A stretch of DNA of 64,000 nt, taken from contig NZ_JAVLAS010000001.1 in NCBI RefSeq assembly GCF_032190635.1, positions 1,798,001 through 1,862,000 on the forward strand. Direction: 5' to 3'. Both the position numbers and the translations under genes were made by a program. Origin of the DNA: Levilactobacillus zymae (GTDB lineage Bacteria > Bacillota > Bacilli > Lactobacillales > Lactobacillaceae). Positions 54,788-64,000 of this stretch are shown here, piece after piece (within the stretch, counting starts at the first letter, position 1; each line of letters starts with the position of its first letter). Below the pieces are notes generated by a model that was not told the origin of the DNA, did not search any database, and was given only the letters and a program-made list of their open reading frames with translations.

Positions 54788-56119
54788 TTAGTTGTTTTTC
54801 AGTGATAAATGACTCAGTAATTCTTCGTAGGACCGTTCGTACTTTTGCACGTCACCGGCACCCATGAAGACCACCACGGCATCGTGGTAATCCAGTAACG
54901 GCGACATGTTGTCAACCGTCAAGATTTCGCCACCCTTAGAGATCTTCGCGGCGAGGTCCTTACTGGACACGGCCCCGTGACTTTCCCGCGCCGAACTGAA
55001 GATGTTGGTCAGGTAGACCTTATCCGCTAAGTTCAGGCTCTTGGCAAAGTCGTCCATCAAAGCAATCGTCCGGCTAAAGGTGTGTGGCTGGAAGACGGCA
55101 ATGATTTCCTTATCCGGGTACTTTTGCCGTGCGGCATCCAACGTAGCCTTGATTTCGGATGGATGGTGCGCGTAATCGTCGATGATGGTCATGTCGGCCA
55201 TCTTCCGTTCGGTGAACCGGCGCTTGACCCCCTTGAAATCGGCCAATTCGTGCTTGATTTCGTCCATGTTGACCTTTTCGAAGTAGGCCACGGCGATCAC
55301 GGCCAAGCTGTTCAGCACGTTGTGTTCGCCGTACAGGTGAATCTCGAAGTTGCCTAAGAGTTCACCGTCATGGTAAACGTCGAAGTTCGAACCCGTGGTC
55401 GAGCGCTTGATGTTCTTGGCCTGAAAGTCGTCGCGATCCTTGGTCCCGTAGTAGTAAACCGGTACGTCGGTCTTGAGCTTCCGTAATTCGGGATCGTCAC
55501 CCCAGGCAAAGATGCCCTTCTTGACCTGGTTAGCCCAGGTTTCAAAGGCGCTGTAGACGTCATCGATGCCCTTGTAATAATCGGGGTGATCGAAGTCGAT
55601 GTTGGTCATGATGGCGTAGTCTGGCTTCGTGGCCAGGAAGTGCCGCCGGTATTCGTCGGCTTCGTAGACGAAGAACCGTGCGTTCGGCGTCCCCTTCCCG
55701 GTCCCATCACCAATCAGGTATGACGTCGGCGCCACGCCACTTAAGACGTGGGATAGCAGACCCGTGGTACTGGTCTTCCCGTGGGCCCCGGCGACCCCGA
55801 TACTGGTGTAGCCTTCGATCAGGTGACCTAAGAATTCGTGGTAACGGTAGACGGGCAGGCCCATTTCGCGAGCCTTTTTGATTTCGGGATGGTCATCCGT
55901 AAAAGAGTTCCCCGCAATCACCGTCAGGCCATCGTGAATGTTGGCGGCGTCAAAAGGCATGACCTTAATCTTCGCCTGTTCCAGTCCCCGTTGGGTAAAC
56001 GTATATTGCGTGATATCTGATCCCTGAACCTTAAACCCCTTATCATGTAAGATCAAGGCGAGGGCACTCATCCCTGATCCCTTAATTCCGACAAAATGGT
56101 ACACCGTTGCGTTATCCAT
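54788..56119 (-). CDS. murC: UDP-N-acetylmuramate-L-alanine ligase
   Basis: First amino-acid addition in peptidoglycan precursor synthesis. The 443-residue product starts [21 protein letters not shown], has the ATP loop [11 protein letters not shown], the family EADEYRRHF and [11 protein letters not shown]. The ATG at 56119 has AGAGGA upstream; an open extension of eight codons precedes it. Next to sftA as in Bacillus (ytpS-murC). Confidence 0.96.
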   Translation of the reverse strand: MDNATVYHFVGIKGSGMSALALILHDKGFKVQGSDITQYTFTQRGLEQAKIKVMPFDAANIHDGLTVIAGNSFTDDHPEIKKAREMGLPVYRYHEFLGHLIEGYTSIGVAGAHGKTSTTGLLSHVLSGVAPTSYLIGDGTGKGTPNARFFVYEADEYRRHFLATKPDYAIMTNIDFDHPDYYKGIDDVYSAFETWANQVKKGIFAWGDDPELRKLKTDVPVYYYGTKDRDDFQAKNIKRSTTGSNFDVYHDGELLGNFEIHLYGEHNVLNSLAVIAVAYFEKVNMDEIKHELADFKGVKRRFTERKMADMTIIDDYAHHPSEIKATLDAARQKYPDKEIIAVFQPHTFSRTIALMDDFAKSLNLADKVYLTNIFSSARESHGAVSSKDLAAKISKGGEILTVDNMSPLLDYHDAVVVFMGAGDVQKYERSYEELLSHLSLKNN

Positions 56120-56257
56120 TAAATGATCCTCTTTTCTACTCAACTCGGTTCAACTCCAATACCTAAAGTTCCTGACGAGTCGCTCTTCTTATATTTTAGC
56201 ATATCCCCCACCCCCATAAAAGAACTCGTCCCTTAAAGGCGGTGAGGACTATTCATT

Positions 56258-58936
56258 TTAAGATGAAAAGGGTGCATCCTGATCATGAGGTTCGGGGAGA
56301 TCCTTCCCCAAATCGTCCGGTGTCAGGTAAACTTCCCGCGGTTTGGACCCGTGTTGAGGAGACACGTAATGCCGTTGTTCCAGGTCATCAATGAGGTTTG
56401 CGGCCCGATTATACCCGATGGAAAAGACCCGTTGAAGCTTGGAAGTCGAAACGGTTTTTTCCTGGGAAATATATTGTAGAACTTCCGGTAACAGTTCATC
56501 TTGGTTCTCTTCGTTGGTTTCTTTTTGTAACAAACCTTTCGGCTCGAAAGCGTATTGCGGCTTTCCCTGCGTGCGCACGAAGTCGGTGACGCGATCCACC
56601 TCGGCTTCGACGTAGGCCCCTTGCAACCGCATTGGCTGGCTGGCCCCGTTACCCAAGTAGAGCATATCGCCGCGTCCCAGCAGGCTTTCGGCCCCCGTCG
56701 TGTCCAAAATCGTCCGGGAGTCGACCTGACTGGACACCATGAACGCAATCCGCGTCGGGATGTTGTTCTTGATGGTCCCGGTTACAATATCGACACTCGG
56801 CCGTTGGGTCGCGACTAATAGATGAATCCCGGCGGCTCGGGCCTTTTGGGTAATCCGCACGATGTAATCTTGAACCTCACTGGCCGCCATCATCATCAGA
56901 TCGGCTAATTCGTCGATGATGATCACAATGTATGGCATCTTCAAGCTTGGCTCGTCGTTGGCGTCCGCCCGGTCGTTAAATTGCTCGATGTTGCGGACTC
57001 CCGCGGCGGCCAGCTTTTCGTAACGTTGATCCATTTCGGTGACGACCCACTTCAATGCGGCCGCCGCAGCCTTCGGATCAGAAATCACCGGCGATAGCAA
57101 GTGTGGCAAGCCGTCGTACGGCGCCATTTCTACGGCCTTCGGGTCAATCAACAGCAGCTTAACCTGGTGCGGATTGGCCTTATAGAGAATCGAGAGCAAC
57201 AGAGAATTGATGAAGACACTCTTTCCGGAACCCGTGGCCCCGGCAATCAACCCGTGCGGCATCTTCCGTAAGTCGGTAACCTGGGGTTTACCAAAAAGGT
57301 CGACCCCGAGTGCCACGGTCAACGGTGAATCGCTATTCTTAAAGGCGGCCGAGTTCAGGATTTCGGACAACATGACCGGCCGGGATTTCAGGTTCGGAAT
57401 TTCGATGCCGACCGTACTCTTCCCCGGAATTGGGGCTTCGATCCGGATATCTTTAGCGGCTAACGCCAGTTTCAAGTCGTCGTTTAAGTTCGTAATCTTA
57501 TTGACCTTGACGCCTAGCGCTAAGCTGATTTGAAATTGAGTGACCGTGGGGCCGATGGTCCAGTCGGTGACGTGGGCGTCCACGTGAAAGGCACTCAGGG
57601 TCGCGTCCAAAACCTCGGCCTGATGTTCAATCCACTCGTCTAGGGCGGCCTCGTCTGGCACCACTGGTTTGGGCAACAGGCTCAGCTCCGGAAAATGGTA
57701 GCCCCGGGTGGCGGCACTCGGCTGCGACTCAGTCGGTGTCGTCGGCGCATCGGCAAAGAGGGCCAGATTCCGTTGGTCGTTCCCCTCTTCCTGCATGATG
57801 TCACCTAACGCCAATCCCAATCCCCGACTGGGCTTTGCTTTGGGTTTAGCGGCGACGGGCGCTGCACTGGCAGTCGCAATCGTCGCTGTTACGGACGTAA
57901 CGGCTGCAGTGGCCGCAGTAGCACTGCTAGTGGCGGCACCACTCTGAGTTGCGCTAGTCGTGGTTGTCGGGGCGGTAAGACTCGTGGGTGTCGTGGGTCG
58001 TTCGCTAACCGTGGATTTCGCGGCAGACGTCCGGTCGAGTAACCGCTGAACATCACGATCAACCTGACTACTTGTCGCGGCACTCAGCGACTCACTTGTC
58101 GTGACGGGAGTCCCCACCGGTAGGTAGTCGACCGGTCGGTAGGCCAAAGTGCTGGCCGAGACGTCCGACACACTAGCATCCGCCGCCGTTGCGTCGGCAA
58201 CCGGCGTGGTCACCGTTGATAAGCTCTGCGAGGCTTGGGCGCTCGGGTAGATAATCTCGGTAGGGGCCGGCTCAACCAATTCGGCGGCGGTCACCGTACT
58301 CGTCGAGACACTCGCAGTTGGTACGGCTCGCGACTCAGCTGGACTAGCAACCGTGATGGCGCTAGTACTGGTTTGCTCCGACTGATCTATGTCCTCCGTC
58401 GTTACCGTGGTACTGGTGAGTGTGGTCGTCAGACTGGTACTCGTTGCTAGACTGGTAGCGGGTGTCGTGGTGGTCGCTGACGTCATCGCGGCGGTTGTCG
58501 ACTGACTAGGCATCAACACGACCGTTGGGGCCGTTACGGCCGTCTTCGGTGAGTCGGTGGCGCCTGGTTGGGCCAGGGTCAAGAATGACGCTAACGGTTT
58601 TCGTAACCGCTCAATTAGGCGCTGGTAGCGCTGCCGTTGCGGTGTAGCGTGTTGTGATGACCAGTGTAATTGCCGGGGAACCTCGGTTACTTGAAACGGC
58701 CGGTAGCTGCCGTTAGTCGGTTGACTCGGCTGAGACTTAGCCGTCGTTGAAGTTGTGGGTTGTAAGTTTTTTACCGCAGCATGGGCTGCTTGAGCTTCTC
58801 GCTGCGTGCGAGCGTTTCGCTCCTGCCGGTGTTTAACCTGCGAGGTCGCCCGCTGGGTCAATGGCTCTTCGTGTTGTACGGGGGTTGGTTTCACCGGAAA
58901 TTTACGGTAAAACGCCGGCCCATCATAGTGTTCCAT
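56258..58936 (-). CDS. sftA: FtsK/SpoIIIE-type DNA translocase, soluble SftA-like
   Basis: Hexameric DNA pump that helps clear chromosomes from the division site. The 892-residue product from the ATG at 58936 (MEHYDGPAFYRKF, GGAGG upstream) has no membrane helices, unlike FtsK. Residues about 100-390 are an extremely Thr/Ser/Ala-rich stretch. The motor follows, with Walker A GATGSGKSVFINSLLL, IDELADLMMMA and RPSVDIVTGTIKNNIPTR, and a C-terminal winged-helix gamma domain (STSKLQRVFSIGYNRAANLID). Position beside ytpR and murC fits Bacillus SftA. Confidence 0.93.
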   Translation of the reverse strand: MEHYDGPAFYRKFPVKPTPVQHEEPLTQRATSQVKHRQERNARTQREAQAAHAAVKNLQPTTSTTAKSQPSQPTNGSYRPFQVTEVPRQLHWSSQHATPQRQRYQRLIERLRKPLASFLTLAQPGATDSPKTAVTAPTVVLMPSQSTTAAMTSATTTTPATSLATSTSLTTTLTSTTVTTEDIDQSEQTSTSAITVASPAESRAVPTASVSTSTVTAAELVEPAPTEIIYPSAQASQSLSTVTTPVADATAADASVSDVSASTLAYRPVDYLPVGTPVTTSESLSAATSSQVDRDVQRLLDRTSAAKSTVSERPTTPTSLTAPTTTTSATQSGAATSSATAATAAVTSVTATIATASAAPVAAKPKAKPSRGLGLALGDIMQEEGNDQRNLALFADAPTTPTESQPSAATRGYHFPELSLLPKPVVPDEAALDEWIEHQAEVLDATLSAFHVDAHVTDWTIGPTVTQFQISLALGVKVNKITNLNDDLKLALAAKDIRIEAPIPGKSTVGIEIPNLKSRPVMLSEILNSAAFKNSDSPLTVALGVDLFGKPQVTDLRKMPHGLIAGATGSGKSVFINSLLLSILYKANPHQVKLLLIDPKAVEMAPYDGLPHLLSPVISDPKAAAAALKWVVTEMDQRYEKLAAAGVRNIEQFNDRADANDEPSLKMPYIVIIIDELADLMMMAASEVQDYIVRITQKARAAGIHLLVATQRPSVDIVTGTIKNNIPTRIAFMVSSQVDSRTILDTTGAESLLGRGDMLYLGNGASQPMRLQGAYVEAEVDRVTDFVRTQGKPQYAFEPKGLLQKETNEENQDELLPEVLQYISQEKTVSTSKLQRVFSIGYNRAANLIDDLEQRHYVSPQHGSKPREVYLTPDDLGKDLPEPHDQDAPFSS

Positions 58937-59058
58937 GTGGCATCCTCCTTGACGCCAAACGCGCGTCAGTTTTGTCTTTCCAGAGGAGCGGGCGTCGTAA
59001 AGACGCATTCCCCGATTCTATTGGCAATTTTGAATTGCTAATCTTCCCTATTGTACAC

Positions 59059-59092
59059 AAAAAAACGGGTTGGCGACAAGGCCTGACCCGCT
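59059..59092 (-). terminator. Terminator of ytpP-ytpR
   Basis: In the minus sense GCGGGTCAGGCC and its partly matched complement GGCGACAACCCG-type arm end in seven T residues, between the ytpR stop and the sftA start. It suggests sftA has its own promoter. Confidence 0.7.
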
Positions 59093-59140
59093 TTCCCTAA
59101 TATTTCTTAGACAGTTTGGTGGTGAACCATCCCCGCCACA

Positions 59141-59782
59141 TTATTTGGCAGCAAAGATGCTTTGGCCCCGTTCGAAGTCAAAGTCGTCCCCTACTTGATA
59201 CTCGTCCGGTAAGATTAACGCTCCCGGACGCTGTGGCGCGTTGGCTAAGCCTAACTCCCGTCCTGAACAAATCATCCCATTGCTGGGAACGCCCCGGAGT
59301 TCTCCGGGCCAAATGATCAACCCGTTAGGCATCATCGCTCCCACCTTGGCCACGACCACTTTAATATCGGCCTGCATGTTGGGAGAACCACTCACAATCT
59401 GTAACGTTTGCTCGTGGTCAACCACCGTTTCGGTCACCAGTAAGTGATCAGAATCGGGATGTGGCGTGGCGGTCTTAACGTAGCCCACCACGAAGCGCGA
59501 ACTGGTTTCGGCCACTAATTCACCGGCGAAACCGGCCTTTTCCAATGCCTGATTTAACACCGCAACGTCACTAGCAGACAAGGCCACCTGGCCCTGCCCT
59601 GTGAGGTTCGGTAAGATATCAGTAGCCGCCAGGAAGTTATACCCCAGGGTCTTTTCGGTCGCCGGATCATAAATCCGGGCGATACCGTCGCGAACCGTAT
59701 GGGCTTGTTCTGGGGTGTCTTGGGCAACGATGACAATCAGGGTATCCCCTAACTCACGGGGATTGTAACTAGCAATTAACAT
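59141..59782 (-). CDS. ytpR: YtpR family tRNA-binding domain protein
   Basis: A 213-residue protein with an N-terminal part of unknown role and a C-terminal EMAP-type tRNA-binding domain (VVGYVKTATPHPDSDHLLVTE, VVVAKVGAMMPNGLIIWPGELRGVPSNGMICSGREL). The same domain is at the N-terminus of PheT. Position between ytpP and sftA is as in Bacillus. Function unknown. Confidence 0.93.
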   Translation of the reverse strand: MLIASYNPRELGDTLIVIVAQDTPEQAHTVRDGIARIYDPATEKTLGYNFLAATDILPNLTGQGQVALSASDVAVLNQALEKAGFAGELVAETSSRFVVGYVKTATPHPDSDHLLVTETVVDHEQTLQIVSGSPNMQADIKVVVAKVGAMMPNGLIIWPGELRGVPSNGMICSGRELGLANAPQRPGALILPDEYQVGDDFDFERGQSIFAAK

Positions 59783-59805
59783 GTCGGGATCCTTTCAAAC
59801 GGGTT

Positions 59806-60138
59806 TTAGTCGGCAGGCGTGGATAAGGAATTGATGAATGTTTCCACTTCCGCCTTGGTCTTGCGATCCTTGTTTACCAACCGACCAATTTCTTGTCCGT
59901 CGGCGTAGGCAATAAAACTAGGAATCCCAAAGACGTTTAATTCGGCAGCTAAATCGATGTTTTCATCACGATCGACCGCCACAAACTTAAAATCGGGATA
60001 TTCGGCTTCAATCGCCGGCATCGCTGGCTTAATGAACGTGCAATCGGGGCACCAAGTGGCTGAGAAGAATAACATGGTCTTACCGGACTTCACAACATCT
60101 TGTAGGTCCGCCGCTGACATCTTGGGTAATTGTTCCAT
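59806..60138 (-). CDS. Thioredoxin-like protein (YtpP type)
   Basis: A 110-residue thioredoxin fold with the redox motif ATWCPDCTFIKP (CPDC rather than the CGPC of classical thioredoxin) and the cis-Pro loop VFGIPSFIAYADG. It corresponds to Bacillus ytpP by position; the ytpQ gene normally found in between is missing. Confidence 0.9.
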   Translation of the reverse strand: MEQLPKMSAADLQDVVKSGKTMLFFSATWCPDCTFIKPAMPAIEAEYPDFKFVAVDRDENIDLAAELNVFGIPSFIAYADGQEIGRLVNKDRKTKAEVETFINSLSTPAD

Positions 60139-60239
60139 GACGCAACACTCCTTTATTTAAGCTTAAAAATATACGCCCACCATTATAGCATTTTTAGGCG
60201 ACTTGTCGAACTTTATGTTTACAAGCGTACACCGCCGCC

Positions 60240-62036
60240 CTATTTCACGGGACGCACCACCTGGCGATTCGCCGTCACGTAGCTACCGGCAACGCGGTAG
60301 CGTAACCGACTGCCCCGGGTAAAGTCATGCGGATCGCTGTAATCATATCCCCGAACCGTAAAGCGCGCCCGCGCCGCCGCTGGGTAATGTTGAACCCGCC
60401 GCGTCAGATTCACGTCCGCGTACCGATTCACGGCACCTCTGGCCTGCACCCGCGTTGGCCGCGACACCCGCCCCGAGGTCACCAACTTTTTATTGGCCGT
60501 CACATACCGGCCGTTTGTTAAAACAAACCGGGTCGTCAGGTTATGCCGTTCCACTCGGCGAACACGCAGGATCTGTCCCTGACGATAATGGGCCGTTTTC
60601 CCCGTCAGATTTCGGTGCCGGTAAGCGTTAATTCCGGCGGGATTGATCACCGTAATCGATTTGGCGAGTCGGTGGTAATAGGTGGGCGTCACGTAGCCCG
60701 TCTTGGCCGTCACGTAGCCCCGTTTTCCGGCCGTGCGACTGCGGTGATTCACGTCCTTAACTTGATAGCGTAAGCGCCCCTGCGTCGAGCGGGCATATCC
60801 CGTGACCACGAACATGGGTTGGTGCACCCGGGCCTTAGCTTGATACCACTGCTGGCGAGCCTTGGCCGTAAACGTAGCCTGCCGGTACAGGCCAATCTTC
60901 TTCGTGGCCAAGATCACTTCCCCCTTAGCCGCGACGCCCTGGTCTCCTGAGCCCCCCGTCGTAACGGGCGTATAGACGTAGGTGACCGTCTGGGGTTGTG
61001 CGGTAAACCGACCCGTTGCGGGACCAGCCGTGCGGCTCAGCCAGTACCCCGTAAAGGCTTTAGGCGTGGTCTGGTAACTGGCCCCCACCGGACCAACCAG
61101 CGTTTGATCGGCCGCTAGCGTTTCCCCGGTTTCGGTCTGATACCGGACGGTAATGGGCTGCCCCAATTCATTCACCGGTGGCACAGGGTCAACGTCCTCC
61201 CCCAGTGCAAAGGCCATAATGGTCAACGCCAGGCCATCTAACCGGTAAGTGCCGTCCCCCAGCGGTTTGAGCATCGTCGTCATCGGCTGATCCATTTTCT
61301 GTTCCCACTGTTTCTTAGTCGCCGTTGGGTTGAGTTCACCACGCTGTTTTAATGACAAGGTGTCAAAGCGGTAGGTCGCCACGTATAGGTCGTAGAATTG
61401 GGTCACGTACAGACTATTGAAGGCCTGTTCGGTCGAAAACATGTAATCGTACATTGCCAAGAAGAGCTCGGGACTGACGCCTTCGAGCGCAACATACTGA
61501 ACGATTTCCTCCAGGCTCGGTCGTAAAGTTTCCTGATAGTCCGCCGCAATCTCCGCAAACGTCCGGGTCCCCGCCTGGTACTGGGCAACTCGACTCACGC
61601 ACCACGCCACGTTATAGGCGTCAAGGGGCAGCGCCTGGCGCATGTCCTCCTCCGAAGTCGGCAGTTCATCCCCTTGTGCCACCCCCAGCTGGTAAACGAA
61701 GCTATAAAGGGTCTGCCCTGTCGGAATCTCAAGGGGATCCGTCAGATACGGTTCTAGGGACTGCCGCATGTTGTCCACGTCGACTTCTTCCGGCTGTTGA
61801 GCCTGCAAATCGATCCAGAATTGATCATCTTGATACTGCGCTTTCGTCACAATTTCGGGAAACGCTTGATGGTAAAACTGTTTGCGTTCCTGGCCATTCT
61901 CCACCATTAAAATATAAGGGCTTTCGACCTCACTCAGCGTGTAGGTCGGGGCTGCCCGCCCACCTAAACTCCCCAGTAGTCCGATACCGAACCCCAAACC
62001 AACTAATAAGGCTCGTTTCAGTGCTTGCCAATGCAT
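60240..62036 (-). CDS. Secreted MucBP-domain protein with C-terminal DUF5776-like repeats
   Basis: A 598-residue protein with a signal peptide (KRALLVGLGFGIGLLGSLGG, likely cut around 28), an acidic unique region to about 290, one MucBP domain (about 294-357, starting ITVRYQTETGETLAADQT), a Gly-rich linker and three basic repeats at about 372-450, 460-522 and 530-598. Each repeat ends in a YVTA-type motif (GYVTAKTGYV, RYVTANKKLV, SYVTANRQVV), resembling DUF5776. There is no LPxTG anchor, so the basic repeats probably bind the wall non-covalently. It is likely an adhesin or surface protein; the ligand is unknown. Confidence 0.8.
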   Translation of the reverse strand: MHWQALKRALLVGLGFGIGLLGSLGGRAAPTYTLSEVESPYILMVENGQERKQFYHQAFPEIVTKAQYQDDQFWIDLQAQQPEEVDVDNMRQSLEPYLTDPLEIPTGQTLYSFVYQLGVAQGDELPTSEEDMRQALPLDAYNVAWCVSRVAQYQAGTRTFAEIAADYQETLRPSLEEIVQYVALEGVSPELFLAMYDYMFSTEQAFNSLYVTQFYDLYVATYRFDTLSLKQRGELNPTATKKQWEQKMDQPMTTMLKPLGDGTYRLDGLALTIMAFALGEDVDPVPPVNELGQPITVRYQTETGETLAADQTLVGPVGASYQTTPKAFTGYWLSRTAGPATGRFTAQPQTVTYVYTPVTTGGSGDQGVAAKGEVILATKKIGLYRQATFTAKARQQWYQAKARVHQPMFVVTGYARSTQGRLRYQVKDVNHRSRTAGKRGYVTAKTGYVTPTYYHRLAKSITVINPAGINAYRHRNLTGKTAHYRQGQILRVRRVERHNLTTRFVLTNGRYVTANKKLVTSGRVSRPTRVQARGAVNRYADVNLTRRVQHYPAAARARFTVRGYDYSDPHDFTRGSRLRYRVAGSYVTANRQVVRPVK

Positions 62037-62290
62037 TTCGAGTCGCCTCCTTGAAGATTATGCCATTTTAATATCACTGTTAATTGATTATAACATCAAC
62101 TAGTGGTTTTAAGGTTGTTGAGCCCCCGCTCCCGCGCAATTCTCGTACCGTTGACAACCTAAAGACCGAACCACAAACTTTTTCACGTTTTTCTAGCTTT
62201 TTACGGGAACTTCCCGCCAATCATTGCTATACTAAAGATGGAAGTGGTGGTAACATTGCCCAATAAACTATTGCTTAAGGAGGCGGTCGT

Positions 62291-62617
62291 ATGGCTGCTA
62301 AAAATGGTCAACTTTATCAATTAAGTCTCGGCGGGGTACTCGGCGGCATCATGGGCATTTTCATCACCCGCTTGTTCAGCGGTCTCACCCACTTGGATCC
62401 GGATACGATCTTGGATCAGGTGAAACACCAATTCCGGCAAGAATCGCCCATCGAAGGGGCTTGGATCGAGCGGCAAACGGTGCCCTTCCAGAAGTTTGCG
62501 GTGAAGACCCGCGTCTATTATGGTGGTATCACCCGTTACGAGGATGACCAATTGGTCCAATACCAATTCATTGCCGATGCTAAAACCGGTAGCGTCTTGG
62601 ATATCCACCGTCTCTAA
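62291..62617 (+). CDS. Small membrane protein with a PepSY-like C-terminus
   Basis: A 108-residue protein with one N-terminal membrane helix (about residues 11-29) and an extracytoplasmic part ending GITRYEDDQLVQYQFIADAKTGSVLDIHRL, with the YxF.AD..TG..L pattern of PepSY/YPEB domains. AAGGAGGCGGT precedes the ATG. I do not recognise a specific family. A TATACT at about 62228 is a possible -10. Confidence 0.72.
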   Translation: MAAKNGQLYQLSLGGVLGGIMGIFITRLFSGLTHLDPDTILDQVKHQFRQESPIEGAWIERQTVPFQKFAVKTRVYYGGITRYEDDQLVQYQFIADAKTGSVLDIHRL

Positions 62618-62637
62618 TTTCATCGACTGATAAATTC

Positions 62638-62677
62638 AGCAGCTGTGTCGGGGCTCACCCGAGATGGCTGCTTTTCT
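62638..62677 (+). terminator. Possible terminator after the small membrane protein gene
   Basis: CAGCAGC and GGCTGCT with CTTTTCTT following, 20 bases after the stop codon. The stem is short and the loop long. Confidence 0.5.
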
Positions 62678-62728
62678 TATGGTCACTAATTCTGCCCCCT
62701 CAGCCAACGCTTCTAAATCTACCATGAT

Positions 62729-62771
62729 AAAAAACGACCACGTTGCACCGAATGGCGAAGCGTGGTCGTTT
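62729..62771 (-). terminator. Terminator of the universal stress protein gene
   Basis: AAAACGACCACG and CGTGGTCGTTT are complementary around an 18-base GC-rich loop, and AAAA on the plus strand gives the T-run for the minus transcript. Confidence 0.85.
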
Positions 62772-62786
62772 ACTGGCGATTAATGC

Positions 62787-63290
62787 TTATTTTAATTGGC
62801 TAACCTTGATTTTAGCTGCGCGGTTATGCTCATCGGTCCGCACCACCAAAACGTCGCAAATGGCGTTAGCTACCACGTAACTGGCCGTCGAACCCAACAT
62901 CATCCGTTCCACCACGTTGGCCCCCGTTGCGCCCAACATGATCAAATCAATGTCAAACTCCTGTGGAAGGGTCCGCGCCAGATCAACCTTGGCGTGTCCG
63001 TAATAGACCGACGTCGTCACGTTTTTAACGCCCGCCGCCTCCGCCTTTTGCCGATAACCGTCGACGATGTCGTTAAACTCCTGCCGGGCCGCATCCATCA
63101 CCTTCTGGTCGACGTAGCCAAACCCGACCTCGGTGGTCCCCAGACCCACGTATCGACCACCGCTCATCACTGCCGCAATGACCAACTCAGCATGGTTACG
63201 GCGCGCGACCGCGATAGCCTTTTCAGCCGCCCGTTTCGACGGGCGCGATCCATCAACCCCCACGAGAATTCGTTGGTATGGTTGTGTCAT
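62787..63290 (-). CDS. Universal stress protein (UspA family)
   Basis: A 167-residue protein starting QPYQRILVGVDGSRPSKRAAEKAI, with the ATP-binding type loop DLIMLGATGANVVERMMLGSTASYVV near the C-terminus (G-2x-G-9x-G-S/T pattern). This suggests a nucleotide-binding member. It lies 19 bases after the pepV gene. Confidence 0.92.
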   Translation of the reverse strand: MTQPYQRILVGVDGSRPSKRAAEKAIAVARRNHAELVIAAVMSGGRYVGLGTTEVGFGYVDQKVMDAARQEFNDIVDGYRQKAEAAGVKNVTTSVYYGHAKVDLARTLPQEFDIDLIMLGATGANVVERMMLGSTASYVVANAICDVLVVRTDEHNRAAKIKVSQLK

Positions 63291-63309
63291 CCTGATTCCC
63301 CCTTCACAC

Positions 63310-64000
63310 CTACTTTGTCAATTCATAGATGGCCTGGCCGTAGATCGCCATGGCCTTCAAAAGGTCGGCTTCCGGTTGAAACTCATCAGCTTGATGCATG
63401 GTGTCCGCCGTGCCGGGGAATAATGCCCCGAAGGCCACCCCACGCTTCATCAGCCGGCCGTACGTTCCACCACCTACCACTTCTGGTTGGGCCGTCGTGT
63501 CGCCCGTCTGTTGCCGGTAGACGTCCATCAACGTTGCCACGATCGGGTCACTCGGATCGACATAGTGTGGCACCATCTCGCGCCCCTGTTCAACCGTCAC
63601 GTGCATTTGTGCGGTCGCCCGTTGTAACCCGGAAAGAATTTGGGCAGCCCCCGTCCCGGTTGGGTAACGGAAGTTGGTGTTGACCAAGCCCGCTTCTTGG
63701 GCTTTGAAGGTCATGATGCCGACGTTCATGGTCAAATCCCCCATGACGTCATCCGTGTAATTCAAGCCCAACCGGTGAGCCCGTGAATCGTCATGCAGGT
63801 CGTTAGCAATTAGGTGCAGGAAGTTAGCTGCATCGCCGCCAAATTCAAACTGCCCCAGGAAGGTCGCCAGATAGGTCCCGGCATTAATCCCGTTTTTAGG
63901 TTCCATCCCGTGAGCGGCCTTCCCTACCAGGTGCAGGTGCGCCGTAGCGCCGTCCAGGGTCAAATCACCACTCACCGGTGTCTGGGCTAAGAACATGTCA
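63310..64000 (-). CDS. pepV: Dipeptidase PepV (M20 family), 5' part outside the window
   Basis: The C-terminal 230 residues of a zinc dipeptidase of the M20/M25/M40 family. Visible: LVGKAAHGMEPKNGINAG, which is the lid-domain part with the conserved His and Gly, TMNVGIMTFKAQEAG, and VVGGGTYGRLMKRGVAFGALFPGTADTMHQADEFQ with the C-terminal metal/substrate residues. The frame is open to the window edge. Its N-terminal catalytic half is not seen. Confidence 0.9.
   Translation of the reverse strand, partial: DMFLAQTPVSGDLTLDGATAHLHLVGKAAHGMEPKNGINAGTYLATFLGQFEFGGDAANFLHLIANDLHDDSRAHRLGLNYTDDVMGDLTMNVGIMTFKAQEAGLVNTNFRYPTGTGAAQILSGLQRATAQMHVTVEQGREMVPHYVDPSDPIVATLMDVYRQQTGDTTAQPEVVGGGTYGRLMKRGVAFGALFPGTADTMHQADEFQPEADLLKAMAIYGQAIYELTK

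Noticed and set aside
62796..63683. 295-codon plus-strand frame across usp and pepV
   Set aside because: It spans two well-supported minus-strand genes and their gap; composition is Pro/Arg/His-rich as in shadows.

Overview
The window is a chromosomal segment of a low-G+C Gram-positive bacterium of the family Lactobacillaceae. The evidence is the mix of core Firmicutes gene clusters (Prp/L27 pair, T-box leaders, GlnR-GlnA, SftA, YqeG-YqeM block), a lactobacillus-type DUF3042 protein, IS30 and ISL3 elements, a MucBP/DUF5776-type cell-wall protein and a PepV-type dipeptidase. Base composition looks fairly GC-rich for the family, and a Levilactobacillus-like species is my best guess; the genus is inference. 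Almost every gene is on the minus strand.

Layout. 1-1020: rpmA (cut by the window edge), prp and rplU behind an L21-type leader. 1085-3495: a three-gene unit of two unrecognised proteins and a dimeric dUTPase; the first gene carries an in-frame TAG before its conserved end. 3726-6623: glnA-glnR with a GlnR operator, then miaA. 6807-10282: a DUF3042 gene converging on a block running rpmG, 5-formyl-THF cyclo-ligase, rhomboid protease, yqgQ, glucokinase, rhodanese-like protein. 10409-16810: a class B PBP, an IS30 element, and a large YfhO-type membrane protein. 16863-19757: HesB-like protein, greA, udk, mltG. 19897-23655: pheST under a phenylalanine T-box. 23711-25690: HxlR regulator and an HD-domain gene broken by an ISL3 element whose right end is a patchwork. 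25822-33293: TrmH-type methyltransferase, acylphosphatase, YidC, an MFS exporter, a two-component system and an alcohol dehydrogenase. 33689-34721: a second IS30-family element. 34757-35901: a MarR regulator divergent from an FMN reductase.

36206-42594: rpmF-yceD, then tmcAL, yqeM, rsfS, yqeK, nadD, yhbY, yqeH, yqeG, a closely packed ribosome-assembly, tRNA and NAD block. 42735-44170: rplT-rpmI-infC with its L20-type leader; infC has a non-canonical start codon. 44326-53634: thrS behind a threonine T-box, then dnaI, dnaB, nrdR, coaE, mutM and polA. 53795-60138: a Bax inhibitor-1 family protein, murC, sftA, ytpR, ytpP. 60240-64000: a secreted MucBP protein, a small PepSY-like membrane protein, a universal stress protein and the C-terminal part of PepV.

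Most of the window is conserved housekeeping DNA in an order shared with Bacillus. The unusual parts are the ISL3/HD-gene patchwork, the amber codon in the 2617-3495 gene, the paired palindromes around the MarR/FMN-reductase promoter, the infC start codon, the Thr/Ser/Ala-rich region of SftA and several gene remnants beside mobile elements. I did not find a CRISPR array, a tRNA or rRNA gene, a prophage or a recognisable defence island.
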